A stretch of 64,000 bases of DNA from Alicyclobacillus sacchari (GCF_004366795.1 NZ_SORF01000003.1:62001-126000), one strand, 5' to 3'; counted from the stretch's first letter, positions 16,337 through 26,376 are shown. Program-made: numbers and translations. The notes: generated by a model not told the origin, from the sequence alone.

Positions 16337-17887
16337 ATGATTCCTTACCGTCCTGAACCGTTGACCGATTTTTCGGTATCCCAGAACCGCGAATCGTTTG
16401 CGATCGCGCTCGCACACGTGCAAGCACAAGTCGGCAAGACGTATCCCTTGATCATCGGCGGTGAAACGGTCGATACCGGACGCTATCTCGAATCTTATAA
16501 TCCATCCGCCAAAACGGAACTGATCGGCCGCGTGGCAAAAGCCGGCAAACCGGAAATTGAGCAGGCGCTTTGCGCCGCACAACGCGCATTCGCATCCTGG
16601 TCGGAAACCCCTGTCGTCGATCGTGCCGCACTCTTATTTAAGACAGCTGCTATCCTGCGCCGGCGCAAACATGAATTTTCTGCATGGATGTTGCTGGAAT
16701 CAGGTAAAAGCCGCGCGGAAGCCGATGCGGACACGGCGGAAGCCATTGATTTTCTCGAGTATTACGGACGTCAAATGTTGGATCTTTCGCAACGAGGCGA
16801 TGCCGCACTCACGCCGTTCCCTGGCGAAGACAATCATATGGAGTACATTCCACTCGGCGTTGGTGCCATCATACCGCCGTGGAACTTCCCGCTGGCGATT
16901 GTCACAGGCATGACGGTGTCAGCCGTGGTCGCAGGCAATACCGTCCTGCTGAAACCCGCAAGCCAGACGCCCATCATCGCCTATAAGATGATGGAAGCGT
17001 TGATGGAAGCCGGACTGCCCGCTGGCGTGGTCAACTTTGTTCCGGGAGACCCGGAGGAAATCGGCGATTTCATGGTCGAACATCCGGATATTCGTTTTAT
17101 TTCGTTCACCGGATCGAAACACGTCGGTCTGCGTATGAATGAATTGGCCGCCAAGCGTATCCCCGGTCAACGCTGGATCAAGCGGTTTGTCGCAGAAATG
17201 GGTGGCAAAGACGCCATCGTCGTCGATGAAGGCTTCGACATCGATCTGGCTGCGCGCATCATCGTGCAATCCGCGTTTGGCTTTTCTGGGCAGAAATGTT
17301 CTGCCTGCTCGCGCGTCATTGCGCATGCCTCGCTGTACGATCCGCTCATCGAACGTGTCGCGGCGCTGACCCGCGAGCTCAAGGTGGGCGACGTGCGTGA
17401 TGAGGCCCACTTCACAGGACCCGTGATCGACGAGAAAGCGTTTGCCAAGGTGACCAGCTACATCGACATCGGCAAACAGGAAGGCCGACTCGTCGCGGGC
17501 GGTGAGGCATCGCAAGAGCGTGGCTACTTTGTTCAACCGACCGTGTTCGCAGATGTGGCGCCAACGGCCCGTCTCATGCAGGAAGAAATTTTCGGGCCTG
17601 TTGTCGCATTCGCCAAAGCCTCCAGTTTTGAAGAGGCCATCGCCATGGCCAATCAGACGGAATTCGGGCTGACAGGGTCCGTCTTGACGCGCGATCGAGA
17701 ACACATCGCCTATGCACGGCGCAAGTTCCATGTGGGCAACCTGTACTTTAACCGCAAGTGCACCGGTGCGGTGGTGGGCGTGCACCCGTTTGGCGGATTT
17801 CAGATGTCAGGTACCGACTCCAAAGCAGGCGGCCCTGATTATCTGTTGTTATTCACGCAACCGAAAGCGATCTCGGAATTGCTGTAA
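16337..17887 (+). CDS. rocA: 1-pyrroline-5-carboxylate dehydrogenase
   Basis: 516 residues, the length of Bacillus RocA/PutC-type enzymes. It oxidises glutamate-gamma-semialdehyde/P5C to glutamate with NAD. Visible aldehyde-dehydrogenase features are Pro-Pro-Trp-Asn-Phe-Pro, Lys-Pro-Ala-Ser-Gln-Thr-Pro in the cofactor site, Phe-Thr-Gly-Ser, the general base in Ala-Glu-Met-Gly-Gly-Lys, and the catalytic Cys in Ser-Gly-Gln-Lys-Cys-Ser-Ala. The ATG at 16337 follows AAGGAGGA. It is the first gene of rocA-rocD-gdh-rocF, behind a perfect sigma-54 promoter. Confidence 0.96.
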   Translation: MIPYRPEPLTDFSVSQNRESFAIALAHVQAQVGKTYPLIIGGETVDTGRYLESYNPSAKTELIGRVAKAGKPEIEQALCAAQRAFASWSETPVVDRAALLFKTAAILRRRKHEFSAWMLLESGKSRAEADADTAEAIDFLEYYGRQMLDLSQRGDAALTPFPGEDNHMEYIPLGVGAIIPPWNFPLAIVTGMTVSAVVAGNTVLLKPASQTPIIAYKMMEALMEAGLPAGVVNFVPGDPEEIGDFMVEHPDIRFISFTGSKHVGLRMNELAAKRIPGQRWIKRFVAEMGGKDAIVVDEGFDIDLAARIIVQSAFGFSGQKCSACSRVIAHASLYDPLIERVAALTRELKVGDVRDEAHFTGPVIDEKAFAKVTSYIDIGKQEGRLVAGGEASQERGYFVQPTVFADVAPTARLMQEEIFGPVVAFAKASSFEEAIAMANQTEFGLTGSVLTRDREHIAYARRKFHVGNLYFNRKCTGAVVGVHPFGGFQMSGTDSKAGGPDYLLLFTQPKAISELL

Positions 17888-17956
17888 GAAGGCGATCGCG
17901 AAGCCGACCTCACTTGGCTTGGCTCCGCAGCCGAATCGAGAAAGGATGGACAGCAT

Positions 17957-19168
17957 ATGACAGACATCACGCACAACTCCGAGGCACTGCGCCTTGAACA
18001 GACGTATGGGGCAAAAAACTACAATCCACTTCCGGTGGTTCTTGTGAAAGGTGAAGGCGTCTGGGTTTGGGATGAAGACGGCAATCGCTATCTCGACATG
18101 CTGAGCGCGTATTCCGCTCTCAACCAAGGCCATCGCCATCCAAAGATCATTGCCGCGCTGAAAGATCAAGCGGATCGCATCACCCTCACGTCGCGGGCGT
18201 TTTACAACGACAAATTGGGGATCATGTACGAACGCTTGGCCAAACTCACAGGCAAAGACATGATCTTGCCGATGAACACAGGCGCGGAAGCGGTCGAAAC
18301 AGCCATCAAGGCGGCGCGGCGTTGGGCCTATGACATCAAACATGTGCCGGCGAACCAGGCAGAAATCATCGTCTGCAGCGGCAACTTCCACGGCCGCACA
18401 ACGACCATTATTTCGTTCTCTTCGGACGCCGAATACCAACGTGGCTTCGGCCCGCTCACGCCCGGTTTCCGGATCGTCCCCTACGGCGACATCGAAGCCT
18501 TGCGCCAGGCGGTCACGCCAAACACCGCAGCTTTCCTCGTGGAACCGATTCAGGGTGAAGCGGGTATCGTGTTGCCGCCGGTGGGATATCTGCGCGAAGC
18601 TTATGAATTGTGCAAGGAACACAATGTCCTGTTTATCGCCGATGAAATCCAGACCGGTCTTGGGCGGACGGGCAAGATGTTTGCGTGTGAATGGGAACAG
18701 ATTGTTCCCGATATGTACATCATCGGCAAAGCACTTGGCGGCGGCGTGTTCCCTGTCTCGGCAGTGGCAGCAGACCAGGACATTCTCGGCGTATTTGAGC
18801 CCGGTTCCCATGGCTCCACGTTTGGTGGAAACCCCCTCGGCGCGGCCGTGGCCATCGCGGCACTCGACGTGTTGGAAGAAGAGGGCCTCGCCGAACGTTC
18901 GCGCATACTCGGCGCAGCCTTTCTGGAACGTCTGAGCGCCGTGGAAAGCCCCATCATCAAGGAGGTTCGCGGCCGCGGCTTATTCGTCGGTGTGGAATTG
19001 ACAACCAAGGCCCGCCCCTACTGTGAGCGATTGAAACAAGAAGGCTTGCTCTGCAAAGAAACGCACGAAAACACGATTCGCTTCGCGCCGCCTCTTATCA
19101 TCTCCCAGGAGGACCTGGATTGGGCGTTCGAACGGATTGCACGCGTACTTTCCGAGGTGACAGCATGA
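17957..19168 (+). CDS. rocD: Ornithine aminotransferase
   Basis: 403 residues, a class III PLP-dependent aminotransferase of the ornithine-oxo-acid type. It transfers the delta-amino group of ornithine to 2-oxoglutarate, giving glutamate semialdehyde (P5C) for the RocA enzyme upstream. Motifs include Gly-Asn-Phe-His-Gly-Arg-Thr, Glu-Pro-Ile-Gln-Gly-Glu-Ala-Gly, Asp-Glu-Ile-Gln-Thr-Gly, the PLP-lysine in Ile-Gly-Lys-Ala-Leu-Gly-Gly-Gly, and His-Gly-Ser-Thr-Phe-Gly-Gly-Asn-Pro. It starts 69 bp after rocA with AAGGATGG upstream. Its stop overlaps the glutamate dehydrogenase start (ATGA). Confidence 0.96.
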   Translation: MTDITHNSEALRLEQTYGAKNYNPLPVVLVKGEGVWVWDEDGNRYLDMLSAYSALNQGHRHPKIIAALKDQADRITLTSRAFYNDKLGIMYERLAKLTGKDMILPMNTGAEAVETAIKAARRWAYDIKHVPANQAEIIVCSGNFHGRTTTIISFSSDAEYQRGFGPLTPGFRIVPYGDIEALRQAVTPNTAAFLVEPIQGEAGIVLPPVGYLREAYELCKEHNVLFIADEIQTGLGRTGKMFACEWEQIVPDMYIIGKALGGGVFPVSAVAADQDILGVFEPGSHGSTFGGNPLGAAVAIAALDVLEEEGLAERSRILGAAFLERLSAVESPIIKEVRGRGLFVGVELTTKARPYCERLKQEGLLCKETHENTIRFAPPLIISQEDLDWAFERIARVLSEVTA

Positions 19169-20436
19169 TTGCCGATTCCTTGATTCATGATGCCAATCAA
19201 GAAATGGATGTTCTGCGCTCCGCACAAACAGTGATCCGCAATGCCCTGGAGCGCCTCGGCTACGGCCCACATTACTACGATCTCCTGAAGGAACCTTTGC
19301 GCATGCTGACAGTCCGTTTCCCTGTGCGCATGGACGATGGCAGCGTACGTGTTTTCACAGGATATCGCGCACAGCACTCGGATGCGGTGGGGCCGACGAA
19401 AGGCGGCGTCCGTTTTCACCCGAACGTTACGGAATCTGAGGTCAAAGCGTTATCACTCTGGATGACCATTAAGTGCGGCATCAACGGCTTGCCATATGGC
19501 GGAGGCAAAGGCGGTGTCATTTGCGATCCGCGCGAGATGTCGTTTGGCGAACTCGAACGTGTCAGCCGTGCCTATGTTCGTGCCATCAGTCAAATTGTCG
19601 GTCCGACGAAAGACATTCCAGCGCCCGACGTGTTCACCAACTCGCAAATCATGGCGTGGATGATGGATGAATATAGCCACCTGCGCGAGTTTGATTCACC
19701 TGGCTTCATCACCGGCAAACCGCGGGTACTCGGCGGATCGGAAGGCCGCGAAACGGCGACCGCGCGCGGCGTATTGATTTGTATTGAGGAAGCGGCGAAG
19801 CGGCGTGGCTTGCAGCTCACAGACGCTCGCATCATCATTCAGGGTTTCGGTAATGCAGGAAGTTACCTGGCGCAGTTTTTGCATGAAATGGGTGCGCGTG
19901 TGATTGGCATCAGTGATGCGTATGGCGCACTGTACGATGAAACAGGGTTACCGATACCGGAGCTTCTGGAACAGCGCGACTCGTTTGGAACCGTGACCAC
20001 GCGTTTTCAGCGGACCATCACCAATCAGGAATTGCTGGAGAAGCCTTGTGATATCCTGGTGCCCGCGGCGATTGAGAACCAGATTACGGCTGAAAACGCT
20101 GAGCGCATCCAAGCGTCCATCATCGTCGAAGCGGCCAACGGACCCACCACCCTGGAGGCTACACGCATCGTCAGCGAGCGCGGCATCCTGCTGGTGCCAG
20201 ACGTACTCGCTAACTCCGGAGGCGTCACGGTTTCATACTTCGAATGGGTTCAGAACAACCAAGGATACTATTGGTCGCACGAAGAGGTGGAAGCGCGGCT
20301 CGCACATGCCATGCGTCAATCGTTTGCAAAAGTGTACGCGACTTCGATGCGGCACCAGGTGGATATGCGCCTGGCCGCATACATGACAGGTATTGAGCGC
20401 ACGGCGCAAGCCGCGCAGTTGCGCGGTTGGCTATAA
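19165..20436 (+). CDS. rocG: NAD(P)-glutamate dehydrogenase (RocG/GudB-like)
   Basis: 423 residues, a hexameric-type Glu/Leu/Phe/Val dehydrogenase. It deaminates glutamate to 2-oxoglutarate and ammonium, the last step of the arginine route. Seen: the Gly-Gly-Gly-Lys-Gly-Gly substrate lysine region, Pro-Ala-Pro-Asp-Val-Phe-Thr-Asn, the dinucleotide fold Gly-Phe-Gly-Asn-Ala-Gly-Ser, and [14 protein letters not shown]. The start at 19165 gives a four-base ATGA overlap with rocD, with GAGGTGA upstream. Its place in the operon favours a catabolic, NAD-linked RocG role; the symbol rests on that context. Confidence 0.94.
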   Translation: MIADSLIHDANQEMDVLRSAQTVIRNALERLGYGPHYYDLLKEPLRMLTVRFPVRMDDGSVRVFTGYRAQHSDAVGPTKGGVRFHPNVTESEVKALSLWMTIKCGINGLPYGGGKGGVICDPREMSFGELERVSRAYVRAISQIVGPTKDIPAPDVFTNSQIMAWMMDEYSHLREFDSPGFITGKPRVLGGSEGRETATARGVLICIEEAAKRRGLQLTDARIIIQGFGNAGSYLAQFLHEMGARVIGISDAYGALYDETGLPIPELLEQRDSFGTVTTRFQRTITNQELLEKPCDILVPAAIENQITAENAERIQASIIVEAANGPTTLEATRIVSERGILLVPDVLANSGGVTVSYFEWVQNNQGYYWSHEEVEARLAHAMRQSFAKVYATSMRHQVDMRLAAYMTGIERTAQAAQLRGWL

Positions 20437-20492
20437 CGCGCAGGGAAAGCAGCGAGATCGAACAGATTTGATGAGGAAAGCAGGGGGCCAGC

Positions 20493-21389
20493 ATGAAGGA
20501 AATTCACATTATCGGCGTACCTTCCGACTACGGCCAGAATCGACGCGGCGTCGATATGGGGCCAAGCGCTATTCGCTACGCTGGGCTCAAGGAAAAACTC
20601 GAACGTCTTGGCTATCGTGTGAAGGATCGTGGTGACGTCATGGTTCCCACGCCAGAGACACGCCATATTGAGCATCAAAAGCTCAAATATCTGAAGGAAG
20701 TGTTGTCTGTCTGTGAGGCCCTGGCGGAACAAGTCCGCGATGTCGTCACAAGCGGCTACACACCGGTAATTCTGGGGGGCGACCATAGCATCGCAATGGG
20801 CAGCTTAGCCGGCATGGCGGCGGCGAAGAAGCAGTTTGGCGTGATTTGGTTCGATGCACACGGAGATATGAACACGCATGAAACGACGCCTTCTGGAAAT
20901 ATCCACGGCATGCCGCTGGCTGCTAGCCTCGGCATTGGCCACGAAGCGCTCACAGACCTTTGTGGCATTCGCCCGAAGGTACAAGCGGATCATGTCGTTT
21001 TGGTCGGAGCTCGCTCCATTGATCCGGCAGAGGCGAACTTGATTCGCCAGTCAGGCGTTCACGTGTTCACCATGGCCGACATTGACCGCATGGGTATGGA
21101 CGCAGTAATGCGCAAGGCAATTGAACTCGCGGCAACAGACACGGACGGCATCCATCTCAGCCTCGATTTGGACGGCCTCGATCCGATGTTCGCACCGGGC
21201 GTCGGCACACCGGTCAACGGTGGCGTCACCTACCGCGAAGGACATCTTGCCATGGAGCTGTTGTCCGCATCGGGCAGCTTGCTTTCAGTCGATGTGGTCG
21301 AGGTCAACCCGATTCTCGATCACCGCAACCAGACCGGCCGCATGGCTGTCGAACTGGTCGAATCGCTTTTCGGCAAACGCGTGCTGTAA
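20493..21389 (+). CDS. rocF: Arginase
   Basis: 298 residues, a standard bacterial arginase that hydrolyses arginine to ornithine and urea. The binuclear manganese ligands are visible: Gly-Gly-Asp-His-Ser, Trp-Phe-Asp-Ala-His-Gly-Asp-Met-Asn, and Ser-Leu-Asp-Leu-Asp-Gly-Leu-Asp-Pro. Ile-His-Gly-Met-Pro-Leu and the Gly-Gly-Val-Thr-Tyr-Arg-Glu segment are also typical. It starts 56 bp after the glutamate dehydrogenase. As last gene of the operon it supplies the first reaction of the pathway. No urease genes are in the window. Confidence 0.96.
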   Translation: MKEIHIIGVPSDYGQNRRGVDMGPSAIRYAGLKEKLERLGYRVKDRGDVMVPTPETRHIEHQKLKYLKEVLSVCEALAEQVRDVVTSGYTPVILGGDHSIAMGSLAGMAAAKKQFGVIWFDAHGDMNTHETTPSGNIHGMPLAASLGIGHEALTDLCGIRPKVQADHVVLVGARSIDPAEANLIRQSGVHVFTMADIDRMGMDAVMRKAIELAATDTDGIHLSLDLDGLDPMFAPGVGTPVNGGVTYREGHLAMELLSASGSLLSVDVVEVNPILDHRNQTGRMAVELVESLFGKRVL

Positions 21390-21411
21390 GCGCCAGACGG
21401 AATCATGATGC

Positions 21412-21457
21412 AGAGGGCCATCCTGCGAGGGTAAATCCCCAGCTTGGATGGCCCTCT
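21412..21457 (+). terminator. Terminator of the roc operon
   Basis: AGAGGGCCATC (21412-21422) pairs with GATGGCCCTCT (21447-21457), with an inner GGG/CCC stem and a weak TTCC tail. It lies just after rocF. A very similar stem (AAGGGCCATC/GATGGCCCTT) occurs at 32770-32808. Confidence 0.7.
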
Positions 21458-21813
21458 TCCATATTGACTGCCTTCTGGCGCGTACTGGGAGATTAGCTTT
21501 CGGCCTCTGCCCCACGTCAAGGGTTTGGCTGGTTTAGGGTCCGTCAGATACACAACTTTTTGGCTGGCAAATCGCTCTGCGCATCCCCCATTGCGTTTTT
21601 TGAAAGGACAAGCAGTCCGATAACTTTCAATGCGTCCCAACCTATGCGCTCAGCACCTATGACATGCCAGGCCATATCATGGCTGACTTGCCTCCATTCA
21701 TACATAGCACCCATCCCACCTTATGCGCACCACTTCAAGTCTACAAATCGACGAGAAGCTCACTCGGGAGCTTCTCGTCCGACTTCCTGTGTGACCCAAA
21801 TGATAAGCCAACA
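21458..21813. other. Gap between rocF and the osmolyte transporter
   Basis: About 350 bp without a convincing gene. It holds a perfect 12-bp inverted repeat GACGAGAAGCTC (21750-21761) / GAGCTTCTCGTC (21768-21779), probably the terminator of the minus-strand transporter operon (tail GATTTGT). Otherwise nothing recognisable; short frames here have no ribosome site. Confidence 0.6.
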
Positions 21814-22767
21814 TCAGATCAATCCCTTTTGCGTAAGCCACTCCTTGGCAACCTCGGAAGGGGATTTCTTATCAATGTCGACTTGCGCATTCAACCGTTG
21901 CATCTGACTATCGTCCAACGTTCCGCTCAACTTGTTCAAAATTCCTCTCAACTCCGGATGTGCTTGTAAGGTACTATCCCGAATGATAGGGACTGCATAA
22001 TACGGTGGGAAAAAGTTTTGATTGTCCTTCAACACAGTCAGATGGTACTCAGGAATCTCCGGATCCGTTGAGAAACCATCCACGACGTCGACCTTCTTGT
22101 CGATTAAAGCCTCATATTTCAAACCGACTTCCATGGTCTTAACCGCCTTGAAGTGAGCACCGTATACCTTCTCCAGGCCGGGCAACCCGTCGTCGCGACT
22201 GACGAAGTTTTGCTCTGTGCCCAAGGTCAATGAAGGAGATTGCGCAGCAAGCCCTGAAAGTGTAGATATGCCGAGCCGCTTCGCTTCGCTTGCGCGCATC
22301 ACCATCGCGTAGGTATCGTTAAACCCAATGGGCTTTAACCAAGTCACATGGTACTTTTGTTCAAACTGCTGCTTCACTTCGTCGTACGCCTTGTTCGGAT
22401 TTTCAGTTACCTGATCGTGCAAGATATTGACGAGTCCCGTCCCTGTATACTCGACATAGGTGTCGACATCCCCATTTTTCATCGCGTTCCAAAGCACATT
22501 GGTATCGAGATTGTCTTTCATCACGACGTGCAGTTTCGGGTCATCGTGCTGAATCAATAGCTTCAATACGTTCGCCATAATGAGCTGCTCTGTAAAGTTT
22601 TTACCGCCGACGACAATAGTATTGCTACCGCTTGCCCCACCCGTGCCACAGCCCGCAACAGCGGCAACAAGCGCAACTGACATCGCCGAATAGCCGACCG
22701 TTCGCACCCGACGACGACCTTTGAAAAGACTCGTGAACATCGTCCAACAACGCCCCAATCTATCCAA
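21814..22767 (-). CDS. Osmoprotectant ABC transporter substrate-binding lipoprotein (OpuCC-like)
   Basis: About 317 residues. A basic N-terminus and hydrophobic stretch end in the lipobox Val-Ala-Gly-Cys. The mature protein starts with the OpuAC/ProX fold signature Val-Val-Gly-Gly-Lys-Asn-Phe-Thr-Glu-Gln, followed by Asp-Val-Asp-Thr-Tyr-Val-Glu-Tyr-Thr-Gly-Thr-Gly, typical of choline/glycine-betaine/carnitine binders. The TTG at 22767 is preceded by AGGAGGT at six bases. It is the third gene of the ATPase-permease-binding protein operon on the minus strand. The exact ligand cannot be told. Confidence 0.88.
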   Translation of the reverse strand: MDRLGRCWTMFTSLFKGRRRVRTVGYSAMSVALVAAVAGCGTGGASGSNTIVVGGKNFTEQLIMANVLKLLIQHDDPKLHVVMKDNLDTNVLWNAMKNGDVDTYVEYTGTGLVNILHDQVTENPNKAYDEVKQQFEQKYHVTWLKPIGFNDTYAMVMRASEAKRLGISTLSGLAAQSPSLTLGTEQNFVSRDDGLPGLEKVYGAHFKAVKTMEVGLKYEALIDKKVDVVDGFSTDPEIPEYHLTVLKDNQNFFPPYYAVPIIRDSTLQAHPELRGILNKLSGTLDDSQMQRLNAQVDIDKKSPSEVAKEWLTQKGLI

Positions 22768-22799
22768 ACCACTACCTCCTAGCAACCAAGCCTGACTCT

Positions 22800-23432
22800 T
22801 TATCTCAATCCACGCGGCGTCATGCGCCGGTCAATCCAGTTCAAAAGCTGATCGAACACAATGGCGAGCAGTGCCGCCGGAATCGCGCCCACCAGGATCA
22901 AAGGCGGATCGATCATATTGACGCCACGCATGATCAGATCGCCGAGTCCGCCTGCTCCAATAAACGTGGCCAGTGTCGCCACCCCGATGGTCAACACGGT
23001 GGCGGTACGAAGCCCTGCCATCATCACGTTTCGCGCAAGCGGCAACTGAACGCGAAAGAGCGTTTGCCACTTGGTCATGCCCATCCCGCGTGCCGCTTCA
23101 ATCAAACTTTGGTCGACTTCCATAATGCCTGTGTACGTATTTCTCACGATCGGCAGCAAGGCATAGAGCACCAGCGCAATCACAGCCGGTAACATCCCGA
23201 TACCAAACAGTGGAACCATGAAGCCCAACAGAGCTAGGCTCGGGATCGTCTGAATGATCGACACCACCGTCAGTGCGACGTTGGCCAGTCGCGGGTGGCT
23301 GGTGATGTAGATACCTAGCGGGATCGATATCACTGACGCGATCAAGATGGCGATTACGCTTAAATAAATGTGTTGCGCAAGCGCCGTCCCCAACGCCCCC
23401 CAATTACTGTTGAACGCTTGCCAAAGCGGCAC
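22800..23432 (-). CDS. Osmoprotectant ABC transporter permease (OpuCB-like)
   Basis: About 210 residues with five or six membrane helices and the permease coupling loop Glu-Ala-Ala-Arg-Gly-Met-Gly-Met-Thr. Gly-Ala-Gly-Gly-Leu-Gly and the Ile-Gln-Thr-Ile-Pro-Ser-Leu-Ala segment are typical of OpuCB/OpuCD subunits. The GTG at 23432 is favoured by AGGAGG nine bases upstream, giving a 29-base overlap with the ATPase gene. Only one permease is present, whereas Bacillus OpuC has two, so this subunit probably forms a homodimer. Confidence 0.88.
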   Translation of the reverse strand: MPLWQAFNSNWGALGTALAQHIYLSVIAILIASVISIPLGIYITSHPRLANVALTVVSIIQTIPSLALLGFMVPLFGIGMLPAVIALVLYALLPIVRNTYTGIMEVDQSLIEAARGMGMTKWQTLFRVQLPLARNVMMAGLRTATVLTIGVATLATFIGAGGLGDLIMRGVNMIDPPLILVGAIPAALLAIVFDQLLNWIDRRMTPRGLR

Positions 23433-24561
23433 TGTCGCGCACCTCCTCACCGGTTGGTGTCATCAGCTTCAGCACACTGCCACGGGTGACGGCGCCCAAT
23501 AACCGTCCCTCGTCGTCCAGAACCGGCAAAAATCCATGGCCCTCGCCCTGCAGCAACTGCACGACTCGCGCAACTTCTTCGTTTGGATGAATGACAGGGA
23601 CATCCCGATTCATCACCGTCGCCGCTGTCGCGCCTTCGTCGGCGAATCTGTCAAGGACACGCACCGCATCCACAACGCCTAGGTAGTGACCGCTGCGATC
23701 CGTCACAATGAGCGCATTCACTCTCCTGGTTCGCATCAATTGAATGCACTCCGCAATCCCCCGGTTCGGCCGAACGGTGATAGCTTGCACGATGGCATCG
23801 TCAACGACGGCTCGCGTTCCCGCTTGTGCAAATCGCTTCTCCCCAACAAATTGCCGGACGAAATCGTTCTTCGGGTGCCGCAAGATTTGTTCCGGTACAT
23901 CGTGTTGAATGATTTTCCCGTGCTGCATAAGAACGATTTGGTCCGCAATCTTCAACGCCTCATCCATGTCGTGTGTGACAAAAACGATGGTCTTTTGTAG
24001 CTCTGCCTGTAGCTTTGCGATCTCGTCCTGTAATTGTTCACGGCTAATGGGATCCAAGGCACTAAACGGCTCATCCATTAAAATAATCTCCGGATCAGCC
24101 GCGAGTGCGCGTGCCACTCCTACTCGCTGTTGCTGCCCGCCACTGAGCTGCTTCGGGTAGCGCGTGGCAAAAGCAGACGGATCCATTCCCATCAAGTCCA
24201 ATAATTCATAGGCCCTGCGCAGACATGCAGATTTTGGAATGCCTTTCATACGAGGCACCAAACTGATGTTTTCCTCGATGGTCAAGTGTGGGAAAAGACC
24301 AATCTGCTGAATGACGTACCCGATTTCGCGCCGCAATTCCACAGGGTCTACCTGCGATAGATCGACGCCATTGACACAAATGGCCCCGCTCGTCGGCTCG
24401 ATCAAGCGGTTGATCATCTTCAAGGTCGTCGTTTTTCCACATCCTGACGGACCAATCAGCGTTACCAAATGTCCTTTTTCAATAGACAGGTTCAGATCTT
24501 GGACGATACTTTTCCCACCAAAACTTTTGTATACAGAAGTAAATTCGATTGATCTGGTCAT
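23404..24561 (-). CDS. opuCA: Osmoprotectant ABC transporter ATPase with tandem CBS domains (OpuCA-like)
   Basis: About 385 residues. An ABC ATPase domain (~1-240) with Walker A Gly-Pro-Ser-Gly-Cys-Gly-Lys-Thr, signature Leu-Ser-Gly-Gly-Gln-Gln-Gln, Walker B Ile-Leu-Met-Asp-Glu-Pro, and His-Asp-Met-Asp-Glu-Ala is followed by two CBS domains (~255-370). In this family the CBS pair tunes transport to ionic strength or binds cyclic-di-AMP. The ATG at 24561 follows AAAGGAG; an upstream extension to 24654 has no ribosome site. It is the first gene of the operon; a weak promoter (GTGACG...TATAGC) may lie some 40 bp upstream. Confidence 0.92.
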   Translation of the reverse strand: MTRSIEFTSVYKSFGGKSIVQDLNLSIEKGHLVTLIGPSGCGKTTTLKMINRLIEPTSGAICVNGVDLSQVDPVELRREIGYVIQQIGLFPHLTIEENISLVPRMKGIPKSACLRRAYELLDLMGMDPSAFATRYPKQLSGGQQQRVGVARALAADPEIILMDEPFSALDPISREQLQDEIAKLQAELQKTIVFVTHDMDEALKIADQIVLMQHGKIIQHDVPEQILRHPKNDFVRQFVGEKRFAQAGTRAVVDDAIVQAITVRPNRGIAECIQLMRTRRVNALIVTDRSGHYLGVVDAVRVLDRFADEGATAATVMNRDVPVIHPNEEVARVVQLLQGEGHGFLPVLDDEGRLLGAVTRGSVLKLMTPTGEEVRDSAALASVQQ

Positions 24562-25227
24562 ACCCGCTCCTTTCCCAAAGCTATACAAACTAGGCAGTTT
24601 TACGTCACACATGTGCTGAAATGAGAAACATGATGATGCGGAAGATCCAAACACACTGATTCGCCTACGAGGTTAGCTGACGGATTCGGCACCATAGGCG
24701 CCTATGCAAACGAATTGGGCGTTCGTCCGCAATTCACCCCAATACTTGGTTCCCCCGTTCCTGCCAAGGCAGGATTCGGCCCTTGATGTTATTTGGCTGG
24801 AGAAAGTGTGTATGGCAAGTAGTGTAGCACAACCTCGGTATGATGCAAGTCGTAGTGGGATCTGCGTCAATGCGCGTGGGTGAGGTGTCATCTGAACCAG
24901 GGGTTATCGTGGGCACGAACATCTTTCGCACATAGACGTCACGGTTGCAAAATCCGTTGCTAAGTCTTTTGGGGAGTTGAATATTCGGGCAAACACCTAT
25001 TGTACCGCCGTTCGAGACGCAACGAGTCGAATGTGCAAGCACAGGTCTGGGATGTACGGCAATGAGGGGCTCTCGCAGTACACAGCATCCAGCGTAGGAA
25101 CCATGAAACAGGAAATCCAGTGCTGCATGTCGAATCTTCGTTTCGTGGTGGCAACCCTAGGTCGCCTATAGGCCACTCTGAATCTGCATCTGGCAGCCAT
25201 GCTGTCCAATCCGAGGAGGATTTCTAC
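24562..25227. other. 665-bp divergent intergenic region
   Basis: Lies between divergently read opuCA and a lipoprotein gene. I see no convincing gene; the short frames on both strands lack ribosome sites and recognisable sequence. It contains a perfect 14-bp palindrome CATAGGCGCCTATG (24693-24706) and a CCTGCC-AA-GGCAGG repeat near 24760-24773. Promoters for both flanking genes must be here but none is strong. Confidence 0.5.
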
Positions 25228-26187
25228 ATGCCACAACATCGCAAGGTCGCGTTCGCTGCTCTCGCCGTATTGGGCGGTACCCTCGTGCTGACAGGGTGCG
25301 GTAGTCAAGCGGCCACAAGCCCTGCGAATACGGCGACGCCGTCACCCTCGGCAAACGCGGTAAACCATACGAACGGAACAGGCGATAACAACAGCACGAA
25401 CTCAACGAATCAGACGAACAATACAACCAATGACAGTCAGAGCAATCCAGAGAACAATTCTTCCACCGGCACCAATGGCAACGGCGGATCGTCCAACGAC
25501 ACCGGCAGTGTGCAGGTCTCGAGCCATTTTCCGAGCCTCGTCAAGCAAGCGATGGCGACACTGGGGACAAACGGGTTTACCGGCGCGAATGCACCGACGT
25601 TCCTGCCGCAGCCGACCGCAAGCGGCAACAGCTCGTATGACGCTCATGAGACCGTGCCGACGACGAACGGGCCGCAATTTCTCGCCGGTTATCATGTGGG
25701 ATTCGCGTCTGGCGGCCAAACGTATGCAGCCTTTGAAGTTGATCACTTCGCCAGTTCGCAAAGCGCGTCACAAAGCGTTCTCACGTTTGCAAACGCGCTC
25801 AAGGGCGGCAAGACGGTATCAGGCGGCAGCGGCATTGTTCTGCCCAACAATCAGTCGGCGTCTGTCTCCACCAGTGACGGGTCGACCGTCATCCACTGGA
25901 CAAACGGCAACTGGGCCTGCCAGGTCGTCAATGAAAACACGTCGGTTCCGCCAACGCCCATTGCTGATAAATTGGTCTCCCAATTGGCCGCGAACAGCCT
26001 CCCGACGACTGACGGGACAGGTCGCATCATCGTCGATAACGCCAATCCGGCTGGTACAGACCTCACCGTGACGCTCATCTGGAGCGCCAACGGAAACGTG
26101 TACCAGGTACAAACGACAAGCGCGGCCAATTCGCCAATTCAATCAGCCTTGCAAATGGCCTCTTCTCTTCAACCGTATCCAGGCTGA
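25228..26187 (+). CDS. Secreted lipoprotein of unknown function
   Basis: About 319 residues. The signal peptide ends in the lipobox Leu-Thr-Gly-Cys near residue 24, so the protein should be membrane-anchored outside the cell. Residues ~30-95 form a low-complexity Asn/Thr/Ser/Gly-rich tether. The globular remainder (~100-319) has alternating beta and helical segments without a motif I can assign. The ATG at 25228 follows GGAGGATTTC. Monocistronic, with an inverted repeat after it. Confidence 0.75.
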   Translation: MPQHRKVAFAALAVLGGTLVLTGCGSQAATSPANTATPSPSANAVNHTNGTGDNNSTNSTNQTNNTTNDSQSNPENNSSTGTNGNGGSSNDTGSVQVSSHFPSLVKQAMATLGTNGFTGANAPTFLPQPTASGNSSYDAHETVPTTNGPQFLAGYHVGFASGGQTYAAFEVDHFASSQSASQSVLTFANALKGGKTVSGGSGIVLPNNQSASVSTSDGSTVIHWTNGNWACQVVNENTSVPPTPIADKLVSQLAANSLPTTDGTGRIIVDNANPAGTDLTVTLIWSANGNVYQVQTTSAANSPIQSALQMASSLQPYPG

Positions 26188-26198
26188 GAAAAACCACG

Positions 26199-26223
26199 AG
26201 GCCAGGCGTGCGAAGCCTGGCCT
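26199..26223. terminator. Terminator between converging genes
   Basis: AGGCCAGGC (26199-26207) pairs with GCCTGGCCT (26215-26223). On the minus strand the stem is followed after five bases by TTTTT, so it suits the minus-strand gene ending at 26377; it can also serve the lipoprotein gene. Confidence 0.7.
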
Positions 26224-26376
26224 GACAACGTAGACTCCGTCTTGCCGAAGGACACCCAACTCGTATCCCCCCGCGACAGCCAAGACCGCATACGCTGCCG
26301 TCTGGCCACCCTTTTGGTAACGCTGGCAACACGTGAATCCCGCCCTGGTGCGATGGCAGTATCGTCTTGGGCGCGA

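Noticed and set aside
24673-24891. Short minus-strand frames in the opuCA upstream region
   Set aside because: No ribosome site and no similarity to known proteins that I can recognise.
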